From TMP-86 sp039807285 (GTDB taxonomy: Bacteria > Pseudomonadota > Gammaproteobacteria > Steroidobacterales > Steroidobacteraceae): DNA of 64,000 nucleotides. Position numbers and translations under genes: made by a program. This document shows positions 56,613 to 64,000 of the stretch, piece by piece. The stretch is taken from NCBI GenBank assembly GCA_044226785.1, contig JBGAGK010000025.1:4066-68065 (forward strand), written 5' to 3'. The notes beneath the pieces are model-generated. The model had not been told where the DNA came from and made no database searches. It saw nothing but the letters and a program-made list of their open reading frames with translations. The stretch's first letter is position 1; each line of letters starts with the position of its first letter.

Positions 56613-57353
56613 ATGTCAATCGGTCTGGTTGGCCGCAAGTGCGGCATGACCCGTATTTACAATGACGCCGGCGCGGCCGTCCCCGTGACGGTCATCGAGG
56701 CGCTCCCCAATCGGGTCTCGCAAGTCAAATCGCAGGAAAACGACGGCTACACCGCCATACAGGTCACGGTGGGCTCGCGCCGTGCTTCGCGCGTTACCAA
56801 GGCGCTCGCCGGCCACTATGCCAAGGCCAAGGTCGCGCCGGGCTCCTCCGCCGGCGAGTTTCGCGTGGCTGCGGCCGATCAGGAAAAGTACGCGCCGGGC
56901 GTGGAAATCAAGGTGGATATTTTCAGCGTGGGCCAGGTGGTGGATGTCACCGGCACCACCATCGGCAAGGGCTTCGCCGGCACCATGAAGCGCCACAATT
57001 TCAAGGGCGGCCGCAAGACCCATGGCAACTCGGTTTCGCACCGCGCTCCCGGCTCCATCGGCCAGCGCCAGACGCCGGGCCGCGTGTTCAAGGGCAAGCG
57101 CATGTCCGGGCACATGGGCGTGGCCGACCGCACCATCGAGAACCTCAAGATCGTGCAGATCGACGCGGCTCGTAATTTGCTGCTGATCTCCGGCGCGGTG
57201 CCGGGTGCCGAGGGTGGCCGCGTCATCGTGCGGCCTTCGGTGAAGGCCATCGGCCAGGCGCGCCGCAACAAGTTGACGCCGAACAAGGCGGCTGCGGCGG
57301 CCGGCGGCAAACCGGCGGGCGGCGCCAAGCCGGCCAAGGCCGACAAGAAATAA
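56613..57353 (+). CDS. rplC: 50S ribosomal protein L3
   Basis: A 246-residue L3: MSIGLVGRKCGMTRIYND at the start and the glycine-rich core KGFAGTMKRHNFKGGRKTHGNSVSHRAPGSIGQRQTPGRVFKGKRMSGHMG. It is about 37 residues longer than E. coli L3 because of an Ala/Lys/Gly-rich C-terminal tail (NKAAAAAGGKPAGG, KPAKADKK). It is the first gene of the cluster; rpsJ, which normally precedes it, is absent. Confidence 0.97.
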   Translation: MSIGLVGRKCGMTRIYNDAGAAVPVTVIEALPNRVSQVKSQENDGYTAIQVTVGSRRASRVTKALAGHYAKAKVAPGSSAGEFRVAAADQEKYAPGVEIKVDIFSVGQVVDVTGTTIGKGFAGTMKRHNFKGGRKTHGNSVSHRAPGSIGQRQTPGRVFKGKRMSGHMGVADRTIENLKIVQIDAARNLLLISGAVPGAEGGRVIVRPSVKAIGQARRNKLTPNKAAAAAGGKPAGGAKPAKADKK

Positions 57354-57373
57354 CCGTCAAGGTTTAAGCAGAC

Positions 57374-57997
57374 ATGAAGCTCGAACTCCACAATTCCGCC
57401 GGCGCCGCGCCCATCCAGCTCTCGGATGAGGCCTTCGGCCGTGCCTACAACGAAGCCCTGGTCCACCAGGTCGTCACCGCCTACATGGCCGCCGGTCGCG
57501 CCGGCACCAAGGCGCAGAAGACCCGCGCCGAGGTGCGTGGTGGCGGTAAGAAGCCCTGGAGCCAGAAAGGCACGGGCCAGGCGCGCGCCGGCTCCAACCG
57601 AAGCCCCATCTGGGTGGGCGGCGGCAGGGCGTTCGCGGCACGCCCGCGCGATTTTTCGCAGAAGGTCAACCGCAAGATGTATCGCGCCGCCATGCAGAGC
57701 ATGGTGTCGGAACTCCTGCGCCAGGGCCGCGTGGTGGCGGTGCAGTCGCTGGAACTGGCCGCGCCCAAGACCAAGCTCCTGGTGGACAAGCTGTCAGGCC
57801 TGGGTCTGACGCGCGCGCTGATCCTGGTGGAGGCCTTCGAGGAGAAGCTGTTCCTCGCCGCCCGCAACCTGCCGCACGTGGATGTGCTGCCGGTGGCCTC
57901 GCTCGATCCGGTGAGTCTGGTCAGGCATGACAAGGTGGTCGCCACCGTGGGCGCCCTGAAGCTTCTGGAACAACGCCTGGGTGCGGCCCATGAATAA
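57374..57997 (+). CDS. rplD: 50S ribosomal protein L4
   Basis: A 207-residue L4: LVHQVVTAYMAAGRAGTKAQKTRAEVRGGGKKPWSQKGTGQARAGSNRSPIWVGGGRAFAARPRDFSQKVNRKMYR is the conserved 23S-binding loop. In E. coli L4 also represses the S10 operon through the leader mRNA. It starts 20 bp after rplC. Confidence 0.97.
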   Translation: MKLELHNSAGAAPIQLSDEAFGRAYNEALVHQVVTAYMAAGRAGTKAQKTRAEVRGGGKKPWSQKGTGQARAGSNRSPIWVGGGRAFAARPRDFSQKVNRKMYRAAMQSMVSELLRQGRVVAVQSLELAAPKTKLLVDKLSGLGLTRALILVEAFEEKLFLAARNLPHVDVLPVASLDPVSLVRHDKVVATVGALKLLEQRLGAAHE

Positions 57998-58289
57998 AGA
58001 ACGACTGATGAACGTGCTGATTCAGCCGCACGTGTCCGAAAAAAGCGCCAATGCCGCCGACAAGGGCAACCAATACGTGTTCCGCGTGGCTGGCAACGCC
58101 ACCAAGGGCGAGGTCAAGGCCGCCGTGGAACTGATGTTCGAGGTCAAGGTCGAGGACGTGAACGTGCTCAACCGGCCGGACAAGACCCGGCGCTTTCGCA
58201 ACATCGCCGGCAAGCGCAGCGGTTTCAAGAAAGCCTATGTGCGCCTGGCCAGCGGCCAGAGCATCGATTTCACTGGTACGGCGAAGTAA
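57990..58289 (+). CDS. rplW: 50S ribosomal protein L23
   Basis: A 99-residue L23: LIQPHVSEKSANAADKGNQYVFRVAGNATKGEVKAAVELMFEVKVEDVNVLNRPDKTRRFRNIAGKRSGFKKAYVRL. It surrounds the exit tunnel. The ATG at 57990 overlaps the rplD stop by 8 bases. Confidence 0.96.
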   Translation: MNKERLMNVLIQPHVSEKSANAADKGNQYVFRVAGNATKGEVKAAVELMFEVKVEDVNVLNRPDKTRRFRNIAGKRSGFKKAYVRLASGQSIDFTGTAK

Positions 58290-58310
58290 GGCCAAGTAAG
58301 GATAACGACG

Positions 58311-59138
58311 ATGGCACTCATCAAAATGAAGCCCACCTCGCCGGGCACCCGCTTCGTGGTGAAGGTGGACCGCTCGCACCTGCACAAGGGCGGGCCGCTG
58401 ATCTCGCTCACCGAGAAAAAGAACCGCTCCGGCGCGCGCAACAATGCCGGCCGCCAGACCACGCGCCACATCGGCGGCGGTCACAAGCAGCGCTACCGTC
58501 TCATCGACTTCAAGCGCGACAAGGACGGCATTCCGGGCGTGGTGGAGCGCCTGGAGTACGATCCGAACCGCACCGCGCACCTGGCCCTGGTGTTGTACAA
58601 GGACGGCGAGCGCCGCTACATCCTCGCGCCCAAGGGCGTGAAGGCCGGCGATGAAATCCGCTCCGGCTCGGATGCGCCGATCAAGCCGGGCAATGCCATG
58701 CCGCTGCGGCACATTCCGGTGGGCAGCACCATCCACAACATCGAGCTGAAGGTGGGCCACGGCGGACAGCTGGTGCGCAGCGCCGGCGGTTCGGCCCAGT
58801 TCGCCGCGCGCGAGGGCCTGTATGGCACCGTGCGCCTGAAGTCGGGCGAAATGCGCAAGATCCACATCGACTGCCGCGCCACCATCGGCGAGCTGGGCAA
58901 CGATGAGCACAACCTGCGCGTCTACGGCAAGGCCGGCGCCATCCGCTGGAAGGGCGTGCGCCCCACGGTGCGCGGCGTCGTGATGAACCCGGTGGATCAC
59001 CCGCACGGCGGCGGCGAAGGCAAGTCCGGCCAGGGTAACCCGCATCCGGTCAGCCCCTGGGGTCTGCAGACCAAGGGCAAGAAGACCCGCCGCAACAAGC
59101 GCACCGACGGCATGATCGTCCAGCGCCGCAAGAAGTAA
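58311..59138 (+). CDS. rplB: 50S ribosomal protein L2
   Basis: A 275-residue L2 with MALIKMKPTSPGTRFVVKVDRS at the start, GRQTTRHIGGGHKQRYRLIDFKRDKDGIPG, and the C-terminal VRGVVMNPVDHPHGGGEGKSGQGNPHPVSPWG peptidyl-transferase-centre loop. Typical length. Confidence 0.97.
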   Translation: MALIKMKPTSPGTRFVVKVDRSHLHKGGPLISLTEKKNRSGARNNAGRQTTRHIGGGHKQRYRLIDFKRDKDGIPGVVERLEYDPNRTAHLALVLYKDGERRYILAPKGVKAGDEIRSGSDAPIKPGNAMPLRHIPVGSTIHNIELKVGHGGQLVRSAGGSAQFAAREGLYGTVRLKSGEMRKIHIDCRATIGELGNDEHNLRVYGKAGAIRWKGVRPTVRGVVMNPVDHPHGGGEGKSGQGNPHPVSPWGLQTKGKKTRRNKRTDGMIVQRRKK

Positions 59139-59154
59139 GCAAGGAGTACCGAAA

Positions 59155-59436
59155 GTGCCCCGTTCGTTGAAGAAAGGCCCGTTCGTGGATCTGCACCTGA
59201 ACAAGAAGGTGCAGACCGCCATGCAGAAGAACGACCGCCGTCCGATCAAGACCTGGTCGCGCCGCTCCATGATCGTGCCCGACATGGTGGGACTGACCAT
59301 CGCCGTGCACAACGGCCGCCTGCACGTGCCGGTGCTGGTGTCGGAAAACATGGTCGGCCACAAGCTGGGCGAGTTCGCCCCGACGCGCACCTTCAAGGCG
59401 CATTCGGGCGACAAGAAAGTGTCGGCGTCGGAGTAA
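59155..59436 (+). CDS. rpsS: 30S ribosomal protein S19
   Basis: A 93-residue S19: PRSLKKGPFVDLHLNKKVQTAMQKNDRRPIKTWSRRSMIVPDMVGLTIAVHNGR. It starts with GTG, with AAGGAG upstream. Confidence 0.96.
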   Translation: MPRSLKKGPFVDLHLNKKVQTAMQKNDRRPIKTWSRRSMIVPDMVGLTIAVHNGRLHVPVLVSENMVGHKLGEFAPTRTFKAHSGDKKVSASE

Positions 59437-59440
59437 GATG

Positions 59441-59779
59441 ATGGAGACCAAAGCGATTTTGCGCTACGCGCGCATCTCCCCGCAGAAGTGCCGGCTGGTG
59501 GCCGACGCCATCCGCGGCAAGTCGGCCACGCTGGCGGTGAACACGCTGAAGTTCATGCCGCAGAAGGGCGCGCGCGTCGTGCTCAAGGTGCTCGACTCGG
59601 CCATCGCCAATGCCTACAACAATTTCAACGCCGATGTGGATGAACTCAAGGTGACTTCGGCGCAGGTTGCCGCGGCGCCCATGTTCAAGCGCTTCCACGC
59701 GCGCGCCAAGGGCCGCGGCGTGCGCATCACCAAGCGCAACAGCCACATCACCATTCAAGTGTCGGACGGAAAGGCTTAA
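59441..59779 (+). CDS. rplV: 50S ribosomal protein L22
   Basis: A 112-residue L22: METKAILRYARISPQKCRLVADAIRG and the tunnel loop KVTSAQVAAAPMFKRFHARAKGRGVRITKRNSHITIQVSDG. An adjacent ATG at 59438 is an equally possible start; the METKA form matches relatives. GGAG lies upstream in the rpsS end. Confidence 0.96.
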   Translation: METKAILRYARISPQKCRLVADAIRGKSATLAVNTLKFMPQKGARVVLKVLDSAIANAYNNFNADVDELKVTSAQVAAAPMFKRFHARAKGRGVRITKRNSHITIQVSDGKA

Positions 59780-59783
59780 AGAA

Positions 59784-60524
59784 ATGGGTCAGAAAGTTAA
59801 TCCGGTAGGCATCCGTCTCGGCATCACGCGCGAGTGGTCCTCGAAGTGGTACGCGAACTCCAAGAGCTTCGCGCCCAACATCCACGCCGACCACCTGGTG
59901 CGCACGCTGCTGAAGAAGAAGCTGTCGGATGCCTCGGTGAGCCGCATCCACATCGAGCGCGCCGCGCGCCGCGCCAACATCACCATCCACACCGCCCGTC
60001 CCGGCATCGTGATCGGCAAGAAGGGCGAGGACATCGAAAAGCTGCGCGCGCAGGTGGCGAAGATGCTGGGCATGACCATGCAGGACGTGCGCATCAACAT
60101 CGCCGAGATCAGAAAGCCCGAGCTGGACGCGCAGCTGGTGGCCGAGGGCATCGCCCAGCAGCTGGAAAAGCGCGTGATGTTCCGCCGCGCCATGAAGCGC
60201 GCCGTGACCAACACCATGCGCTCGGGCGCGCTCGGCGTGAAGGTGCGCATCTCCGGACGCCTGAACGGCTCGGAGATCGCGCGCACCGAGAGCACGCGCG
60301 AGGGCCGCGTGCCGCTGCACACCTACCGTGCCGACATCGACTACGGCCTGGGCGAGGCGCGCACCACCTACGGCGTCATCGGCATCAAGGTGTGGATTTT
60401 CAAGGGCGAGGTGTTCGACCAGCCCGAGCTCGCCGCCGAGGGCGAGACGGCCGAAGGTGCCAAGCCCGCCGAGAGCGCGGCCCCCGCGCCGGCCGCGGCT
60501 CCCACTCCGGCGCCGGCGGCCTAA
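59784..60524 (+). CDS. rpsC: 30S ribosomal protein S3
   Basis: A 246-residue S3: MGQKVNPVGIRLGITREWSSKWYAN, KH-domain VIGKKGEDIEKLRAQVAKM, and the conserved RTESTREGRVPLHTYRADIDYG. A low-complexity Ala/Pro tail of about 30 residues (AESAAPAPAAAPTPAPAA) extends it beyond E. coli S3. Confidence 0.97.
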   Translation: MGQKVNPVGIRLGITREWSSKWYANSKSFAPNIHADHLVRTLLKKKLSDASVSRIHIERAARRANITIHTARPGIVIGKKGEDIEKLRAQVAKMLGMTMQDVRINIAEIRKPELDAQLVAEGIAQQLEKRVMFRRAMKRAVTNTMRSGALGVKVRISGRLNGSEIARTESTREGRVPLHTYRADIDYGLGEARTTYGVIGIKVWIFKGEVFDQPELAAEGETAEGAKPAESAAPAPAAAPTPAPAA

Positions 60525-60543
60525 CGCGAGTAGGTAAGCCAAC

Positions 60544-60957
60544 ATGATGCAACCGAAGCGGACCAAGTTCCGCAAACAGTTCAAGGGCCGCATCGGCGGC
60601 AAGGCGCAGCGCGGCAACACCGTGGCGTTCGGTGAATTCGGACTGAAGGCCACCGACCGCGCCCGCATGACGGCGCGCGAGATCGAGGCGGCGCGGCGCG
60701 CCATTTCGCGCTACGTCAAGCGCGGCGGGCGCATCTGGATCCGCGTGTTCCCCGATGTGCCGATTACCCAGAAGCCGCTCGAAGTGCGCATGGGCAGCGG
60801 CAAGGGCAACGTCGAGTACTGGGTGGCCAAGGTGCTGCCCGGCAAGGTGTTGTTCGAGATGGAGGGCATCAGCGAGCAGATCGCGCGCGAGGCCTTCCGG
60901 CTGGCGGCGGCCAAGCTGTCGGTTTCCACCACGTTCGTGAAGCGGCAGGTGCGTTGA
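60544..60957 (+). CDS. rplP: 50S ribosomal protein L16
   Basis: A 137-residue L16: MMQPKRTKFRKQFKGRIGGKAQRGNTVAFGEFGLKATDRARMTAREIEAARRAISRYVKRGGRIWIRVFPD and GSGKGNVEYWVAKVLPGKVLFEMEG. Typical length; its stop overlaps the rpmC start. Confidence 0.97.
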   Translation: MMQPKRTKFRKQFKGRIGGKAQRGNTVAFGEFGLKATDRARMTAREIEAARRAISRYVKRGGRIWIRVFPDVPITQKPLEVRMGSGKGNVEYWVAKVLPGKVLFEMEGISEQIAREAFRLAAAKLSVSTTFVKRQVR

Positions 60958-61157
60958 TGAAGGCCAAAGACTTGCGCGCCAAGAGCGCGCCGGAACTGGG
61001 CGAGGAGCTGCTCAAGCTCCGCCGCGAGCAGTTCAACCTGCGCATGGCGCGGGCCACCGGGCAGGCCGCGAAGCCCGATCAATTTTCCAAGGTGCGCCGC
61101 AATATCGCGCGCGTGAAGACCGTGCTGGCGCAGAGCCGGCAGGGCGGAGGCAAGTAA
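60957..61157 (+). CDS. rpmC: 50S ribosomal protein L29
   Basis: A 66-residue L29: MKAKDLRAKSAPELGEELLKLRREQFNLRMARATGQAAKPDQFSKVRRNIARVKTVL. The ATG at 60957 overlaps the rplP stop (TGATG). Confidence 0.95.
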   Translation: MKAKDLRAKSAPELGEELLKLRREQFNLRMARATGQAAKPDQFSKVRRNIARVKTVLAQSRQGGGK

Positions 61158-61160
61158 ACC

Positions 61161-61448
61161 ATGGCCGAGAATACTTCCGGCACCGAGGGCGCGGTCCCCG
61201 GACAGCGGCTGCTCACCGGCAAGGTGGTCAGCGCCAAGATGAACAAGACCATCGCGGTCTCGGTGGAGCGCCTGGTCAAGCACGAGATGTACGGCAAGTT
61301 CATCCGTCGCACCACCAAGCTCCTGGCGCACGATGCCAACGGCGAGAGCAAGGAAGGCGACACCGTGACCATCAAGCCGTGCCGGCCGATGTCGCGGCGC
61401 AAGTCCTGGACCCTGGTGCGCGTGGTGGAACGCGCCCGCGCCGAGTAA
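61161..61448 (+). CDS. rpsQ: 30S ribosomal protein S17
   Basis: A 95-residue S17: LLTGKVVSAKMNKTIAVSVERLVKHEMYGKFIRRTTKLLAHD and GDTVTIKPCRPMSRRKSWTLVRVVERA. An extra ~14 residues at the N-terminus (AENTSGTEGAVPGQR) precede the usual start. Confidence 0.96.
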   Translation: MAENTSGTEGAVPGQRLLTGKVVSAKMNKTIAVSVERLVKHEMYGKFIRRTTKLLAHDANGESKEGDTVTIKPCRPMSRRKSWTLVRVVERARAE

Positions 61449-61457
61449 GGAGCCGCC

Positions 61458-61826
61458 ATGATCCAGCTGCAAAGTTTCCTGAACGTGGCCGACAACAGCG
61501 GCGCCAAGAGCCTGATGTGCATCAAGGTGCTCGGCGGTTCGAAGCGCCGTTATGCCGGCGTCGGCGATGTCATCAAGGTGAGCGTCAAGGACGCCATCCC
61601 GCGCGGCAAGGTGAAGAAGGGCGAAGTGTACGACGCGGTGGTGGTGCGCACCCGGCGCGGCGTGCGCCGTCCCGACGGTTCGCTGATCCGTTTCGACAGC
61701 AACGCCGCGGTGCTGCTGACCAACAAGCTCGAGCCCATCGGCACGCGTATTTTCGGACCGGTGACGCGCGAGCTGCGCAACGTGCAGTTCATGAAGATCA
61801 TTTCGCTTGCGCCTGAAGTGCTCTGA
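61458..61826 (+). CDS. rplN: 50S ribosomal protein L14
   Basis: A 122-residue L14: MIQLQSFLNVADNSGAKSLMCIKVLGGSKRRYAGVGDVIKVSVKDAIPRGKVKKGEVYDAVVVRTRRGVRRPDGSLIRFDSNAAVLL. Full typical length; first gene of the spc part of the cluster. Confidence 0.97.
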   Translation: MIQLQSFLNVADNSGAKSLMCIKVLGGSKRRYAGVGDVIKVSVKDAIPRGKVKKGEVYDAVVVRTRRGVRRPDGSLIRFDSNAAVLLTNKLEPIGTRIFGPVTRELRNVQFMKIISLAPEVL

Positions 61827-61836
61827 GATAGTCGAT

Positions 61837-62154
61837 ATGAAAAAGATCAGAAAAGGCGACCAGGTGGTCGTCATCGCCGGACGCAACAAGGGCCGGCGCG
61901 GCGCCGTCATCGAGGTGATGGCCGATGATCGCGTGCGGGTCGAGGGCCTGAACATGGTCAAGAAAAACCAGAAGCCGAACCCGCAGGCCGGCATCCAGGG
62001 CGGCATCGTCGAGCGCGAGGCGCCGCTTCACCTGTCCAACGTGCTGCTGTACAACCCGGCCACCCAGAAGGGCGACCGCGTGGGCTTCAAGACCCTCGCC
62101 AGTGGCAAGAAGGTGCGCATTTTCAAGTCGAACAACGAAGTGGTGGACGCATAA
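61837..62154 (+). CDS. rplX: 50S ribosomal protein L24
   Basis: A 105-residue L24: MKKIRKGDQVVVIAGRNKGRRGAVIEVMADDRVRVEGLNMVKKNQKPNPQAGIQGGIVEREAPLHLSNV (KOW fold). The ATG at 61837 gives the family N-terminus. Confidence 0.96.
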   Translation: MKKIRKGDQVVVIAGRNKGRRGAVIEVMADDRVRVEGLNMVKKNQKPNPQAGIQGGIVEREAPLHLSNVLLYNPATQKGDRVGFKTLASGKKVRIFKSNNEVVDA

Positions 62155-62157
62155 GCC

Positions 62158-62697
62158 ATGGCCAGGTTGCAACAGTACTATCGCGACAAGGTCGTGCCCG
62201 AGCTCAAGAAGAACCTGGGCCTCGCCAATCCGATGCAGGTGCCCCGCATCACCAAGATCACCATCAACATGGGTGTGGGTGAGGCCGTGGCCGACAAGAA
62301 GGTCATCGACGCCGCCGTGGGCGATCTCACCAAGATCAGCGGCCAGAAGCCGGCGGTGACCAAGGCCAAGAAGTCGGTGGCCACCTTCAAGGTGCGCGAC
62401 GGCCAGGCCATCGGCTGCAAGGTGACGCTGCGCGGCGCCCGCATGTACGAGTTCCTGGACCGGCTGGTGAGCATCGCCATGCCGCGCATCCGCGATTTCC
62501 GCGGCATCAGCGCGCGCTCCTTCGACGGCCGCGGCAATTACAGCCTGGGCGTGAAGGAACAGATCATCTTCCCGGAAATCCAGTACGACCAGATCGATCA
62601 GTTGCGTGGCATGGACATCACCATTTCCACGACGGCGGTGGACGACAAGCACGGTCGGGCGCTGCTGGAAGCGTTCAACTTTCCGTTCCGAAAGTAG
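62158..62697 (+). CDS. rplE: 50S ribosomal protein L5
   Basis: A 179-residue L5: RLQQYYRDKVVPELKKNLGLANPMQVPRITKITINMGVGEAVADKK and the C-terminal FPEIQYDQIDQLRGMDITISTTAVDDKHGRALLEAFNFPFRK. Binds 5S rRNA. Confidence 0.97.
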   Translation: MARLQQYYRDKVVPELKKNLGLANPMQVPRITKITINMGVGEAVADKKVIDAAVGDLTKISGQKPAVTKAKKSVATFKVRDGQAIGCKVTLRGARMYEFLDRLVSIAMPRIRDFRGISARSFDGRGNYSLGVKEQIIFPEIQYDQIDQLRGMDITISTTAVDDKHGRALLEAFNFPFRK

Positions 62698-62708
62698 GAA
62701 TAGAGCGA

Positions 62709-63014
62709 ATGGCAAAGACCAACATGATCATGCGCGAGAAAAAGCGTGTGAAAATCGCCAAGAAGTACGCCGCCACCCGCGCCGCGCTCAAGGAGGCGAT
62801 CCGTAATCCCAAGACCGACGCCGAGGCGCGGCTGGAAGCGCAGGTGAAGCTGCAGAAGCTGCCGCGCGACGCAAGCCCCACGCGGCAGCGCCGCCGCTGT
62901 GCCATCACCGGCCGTCCGCGCGGCGTGTACCGCAAGTTCGGGCTGGCGCGCACCAAGCTGCGCGAGGCGGCGCATCGCGGCGAGATTCCGGGCCTGTCCA
63001 AGGCGAGCTGGTGA
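62709..63014 (+). CDS. rpsN: 30S ribosomal protein S14
   Basis: A 101-residue S14 of the long, zinc-free type (no CxxC): MAKTNMIMREKKRVKIAKKYAATRAALKEAIRN and RRRCAITGRPRGVYRKFGLARTKLREAAHRGEIPGLSKASW. Confidence 0.96.
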   Translation: MAKTNMIMREKKRVKIAKKYAATRAALKEAIRNPKTDAEARLEAQVKLQKLPRDASPTRQRRRCAITGRPRGVYRKFGLARTKLREAAHRGEIPGLSKASW

Positions 63015-63024
63015 GGCGCGCATC

Positions 63025-63420
63025 ATGAGCATGACCGATCCGATCGCGGACCTCCTGACCCGCATCCGCAATGCCCAGGCCTCCGGCAAGCCCAGCGTGG
63101 GCATGGCGGCCTCGAAGTTGAAGCTCGCCATCCTGTCCGTGCTGAAGGACGAGGGTTACATCGGCGGCTTCACCACCAGCACCGAGGGCGGCAAGCCGGC
63201 GGTGTCGGTGGCGCTGAAATATCACGACGGCCGGCCGGTCATCGACCGCATCCAGCGGGTTAGCCGCCCGGGCCTGCGCATCTATCGCGGCAAGGACGAG
63301 CTGCCGAAGGTGCTGGGCGGGCTGGGCGTCGCCGTGGTCTCCACGCCCAAGGGCGTGATGACCGACAAGCAGGCGCGCGCGGCCGGCACCGGCGGCGAAG
63401 TGTTGTTCGTCGTCCAGTAA
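63025..63420 (+). CDS. rpsH: 30S ribosomal protein S8
   Basis: A 131-residue S8: MSMTDPIADLLTRIRNAQASGKPSVGMAASKLKLAILSVLKDEGYI and the C-terminal VLGGLGVAVVSTPKGVMTDKQARAAGTGGEVLFVV. In E. coli S8 represses the spc operon. Confidence 0.96.
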   Translation: MSMTDPIADLLTRIRNAQASGKPSVGMAASKLKLAILSVLKDEGYIGGFTTSTEGGKPAVSVALKYHDGRPVIDRIQRVSRPGLRIYRGKDELPKVLGGLGVAVVSTPKGVMTDKQARAAGTGGEVLFVVQ

Positions 63421-63440
63421 GTTTTCGTAAAGGTTGAGCC

Positions 63441-63971
63441 ATGTCTCGAGTCGCAAAAAAGCCGGTCGATCTGCCGCAGGGCGTGACCGCCACCATCGGC
63501 GCCGATGCCGTGACCATCAAGGGCGCCAAGGGAAGCCTGACGCTGCCGCTGCAGCACGGCATCAAGGTGTTGCAGAAGGACAAGCACCTGGAAGTCCAGC
63601 CGGGCGCCACCGAGGGCTCGCAGGCGCTGGCCGGCGCCGCGCGCGCGCACCTCGCCAACATGGTCACGGGCGTGAGCAAGGGCTACGAGAAGAAGCTGGA
63701 GCTGGTGGGCGTGGGCTATCGCGCCGCGGTGCAGGGCAAGGCCCTGAACCTCACCCTGGGCTATTCGCACGCCATCCTGTATCCCATCCCCGAGGGCGTC
63801 AGCATCGAAACGCCCTCGCAGACCGAGATCCTGGTCAAGGGCACGGACCGGCAGCGGGTGGGCCAGACGGCCTCGGAGATCCGCGCCTTCCGCGCGCCCG
63901 AGCAGTTCATGGGCAAGGGAGTGAAGTATTCGGACGAGAAGATTTCGCTGAAAGTAGCGAAGAAGAAGTAA
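63441..63971 (+). CDS. rplF: 50S ribosomal protein L6
   Basis: A 176-residue L6: MSRVAKKPVDLPQGVTATIGADAVTIKGAKGSL, LVGVGYRAAVQGKALNLTLGYSHAILYPIPEGV, and the C-terminal RAPEQFMGKGVKYSDEKISLKVAKKK. Confidence 0.97.
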   Translation: MSRVAKKPVDLPQGVTATIGADAVTIKGAKGSLTLPLQHGIKVLQKDKHLEVQPGATEGSQALAGAARAHLANMVTGVSKGYEKKLELVGVGYRAAVQGKALNLTLGYSHAILYPIPEGVSIETPSQTEILVKGTDRQRVGQTASEIRAFRAPEQFMGKGVKYSDEKISLKVAKKK

Positions 63972-63975
63972 GGTT

Positions 63976-64000
63976 ATGAAACTGCACAAGAAGGACATTC
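63976..64000 (+). CDS. rplR: Start of the next gene, probably L18 (rplR), cut by the window
   Basis: An ATG at 63976 follows the rplF stop by 4 bases and opens a frame starting MKLHKKD. Only eight codons are visible. Position after rplF in a proteobacterial spc cluster points to rplR; the sequence is too short to confirm. Confidence 0.6.

Noticed and set aside
57921..59414. A 497-codon minus-strand frame across rplW-rplB-rpsS
   Set aside because: Ribosomal proteins on the plus strand are unambiguous; the frame is a codon-bias artefact.
1..64000. CRISPR arrays, tRNA and rRNA genes
   Set aside because: No regularly spaced repeats with unique spacers and no cloverleaf or rRNA core sequence were recognised on either strand.

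Overview
The window is GC-rich, densely coding DNA from a Gram-negative proteobacterium. Two TonB-dependent receptors, Tat signals, and an S10/spc ribosomal protein cluster in proteobacterial order support this. A gammaproteobacterium of the Nevskiales/Steroidobacter kind is a reasonable guess, but that is inference. No tRNA, rRNA, CRISPR array or transposase was seen.

Region 1 (1-40.3 kb) is a large accessory block for aromatic, probably lignin-type phenolic, catabolism. It holds: a Zn-alcohol dehydrogenase with an SRPBCC protein; protocatechuate-type extradiol dioxygenase ligAB beside a LysR regulator with two HTH domains; a VanA-type Rieske O-demethylase with a TetR regulator and a perfect operator; a folate-dependent (LigM/DesA-like) O-demethylase; an HpaB-type flavin hydroxylase with a reductase fused to a MarR-like domain; a MalT-like LuxR regulator; tandem beta-lactamase-fold esterases; two complete 4-cresol-dehydrogenase-like flavoprotein/cytochrome c pairs converging on two SDR dehydrogenases; a TonB receptor; and a GMC oxidoreductase, metallo-hydrolase and SnoaL-like set. 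Several promoters in this block share a palindromic motif of the form CCTA-N-TAGG, which suggests one regulon.

Region 2 (40.3-42.9 kb) looks recently disturbed. A MazF/RHH toxin-antitoxin cassette here is a gap-free 589-bp copy of one at 8.8-9.4 kb. It is followed by a truncated copy of the metallo-hydrolase gene, a lower-GC orphan AAA+ ATPase with its own palindromic operator, and a DUF2283 gene.

Region 3 (42.9-55.3 kb) is an amino-sugar/galactoside locus: GH36 alpha-galactosidase-like enzyme, AgaR-like DeoR regulator, EamA-type transporter, KbaZ/GatZ, a large TonB receptor, AgaS-like SIS isomerase/deaminase, a BadF-type amino-sugar kinase, and an M49-like metallopeptidase. It resembles N-acetylgalactosamine utilisation loci. 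The deacetylase and the catalytic aldolase are not in the window.

Region 4 (55.3-64 kb): a Fic protein with a 10-bp-phased repeat upstream diverges from the core ribosomal operon rplC-rplD-rplW-rplB-rpsS-rplV-rpsC-rplP-rpmC-rpsQ-rplN-rplX-rplE-rpsN-rpsH-rplF-(rplR). The operon starts at rplC: rpsJ, normally first, is absent, and the leader carries a strong promoter and two hairpins.
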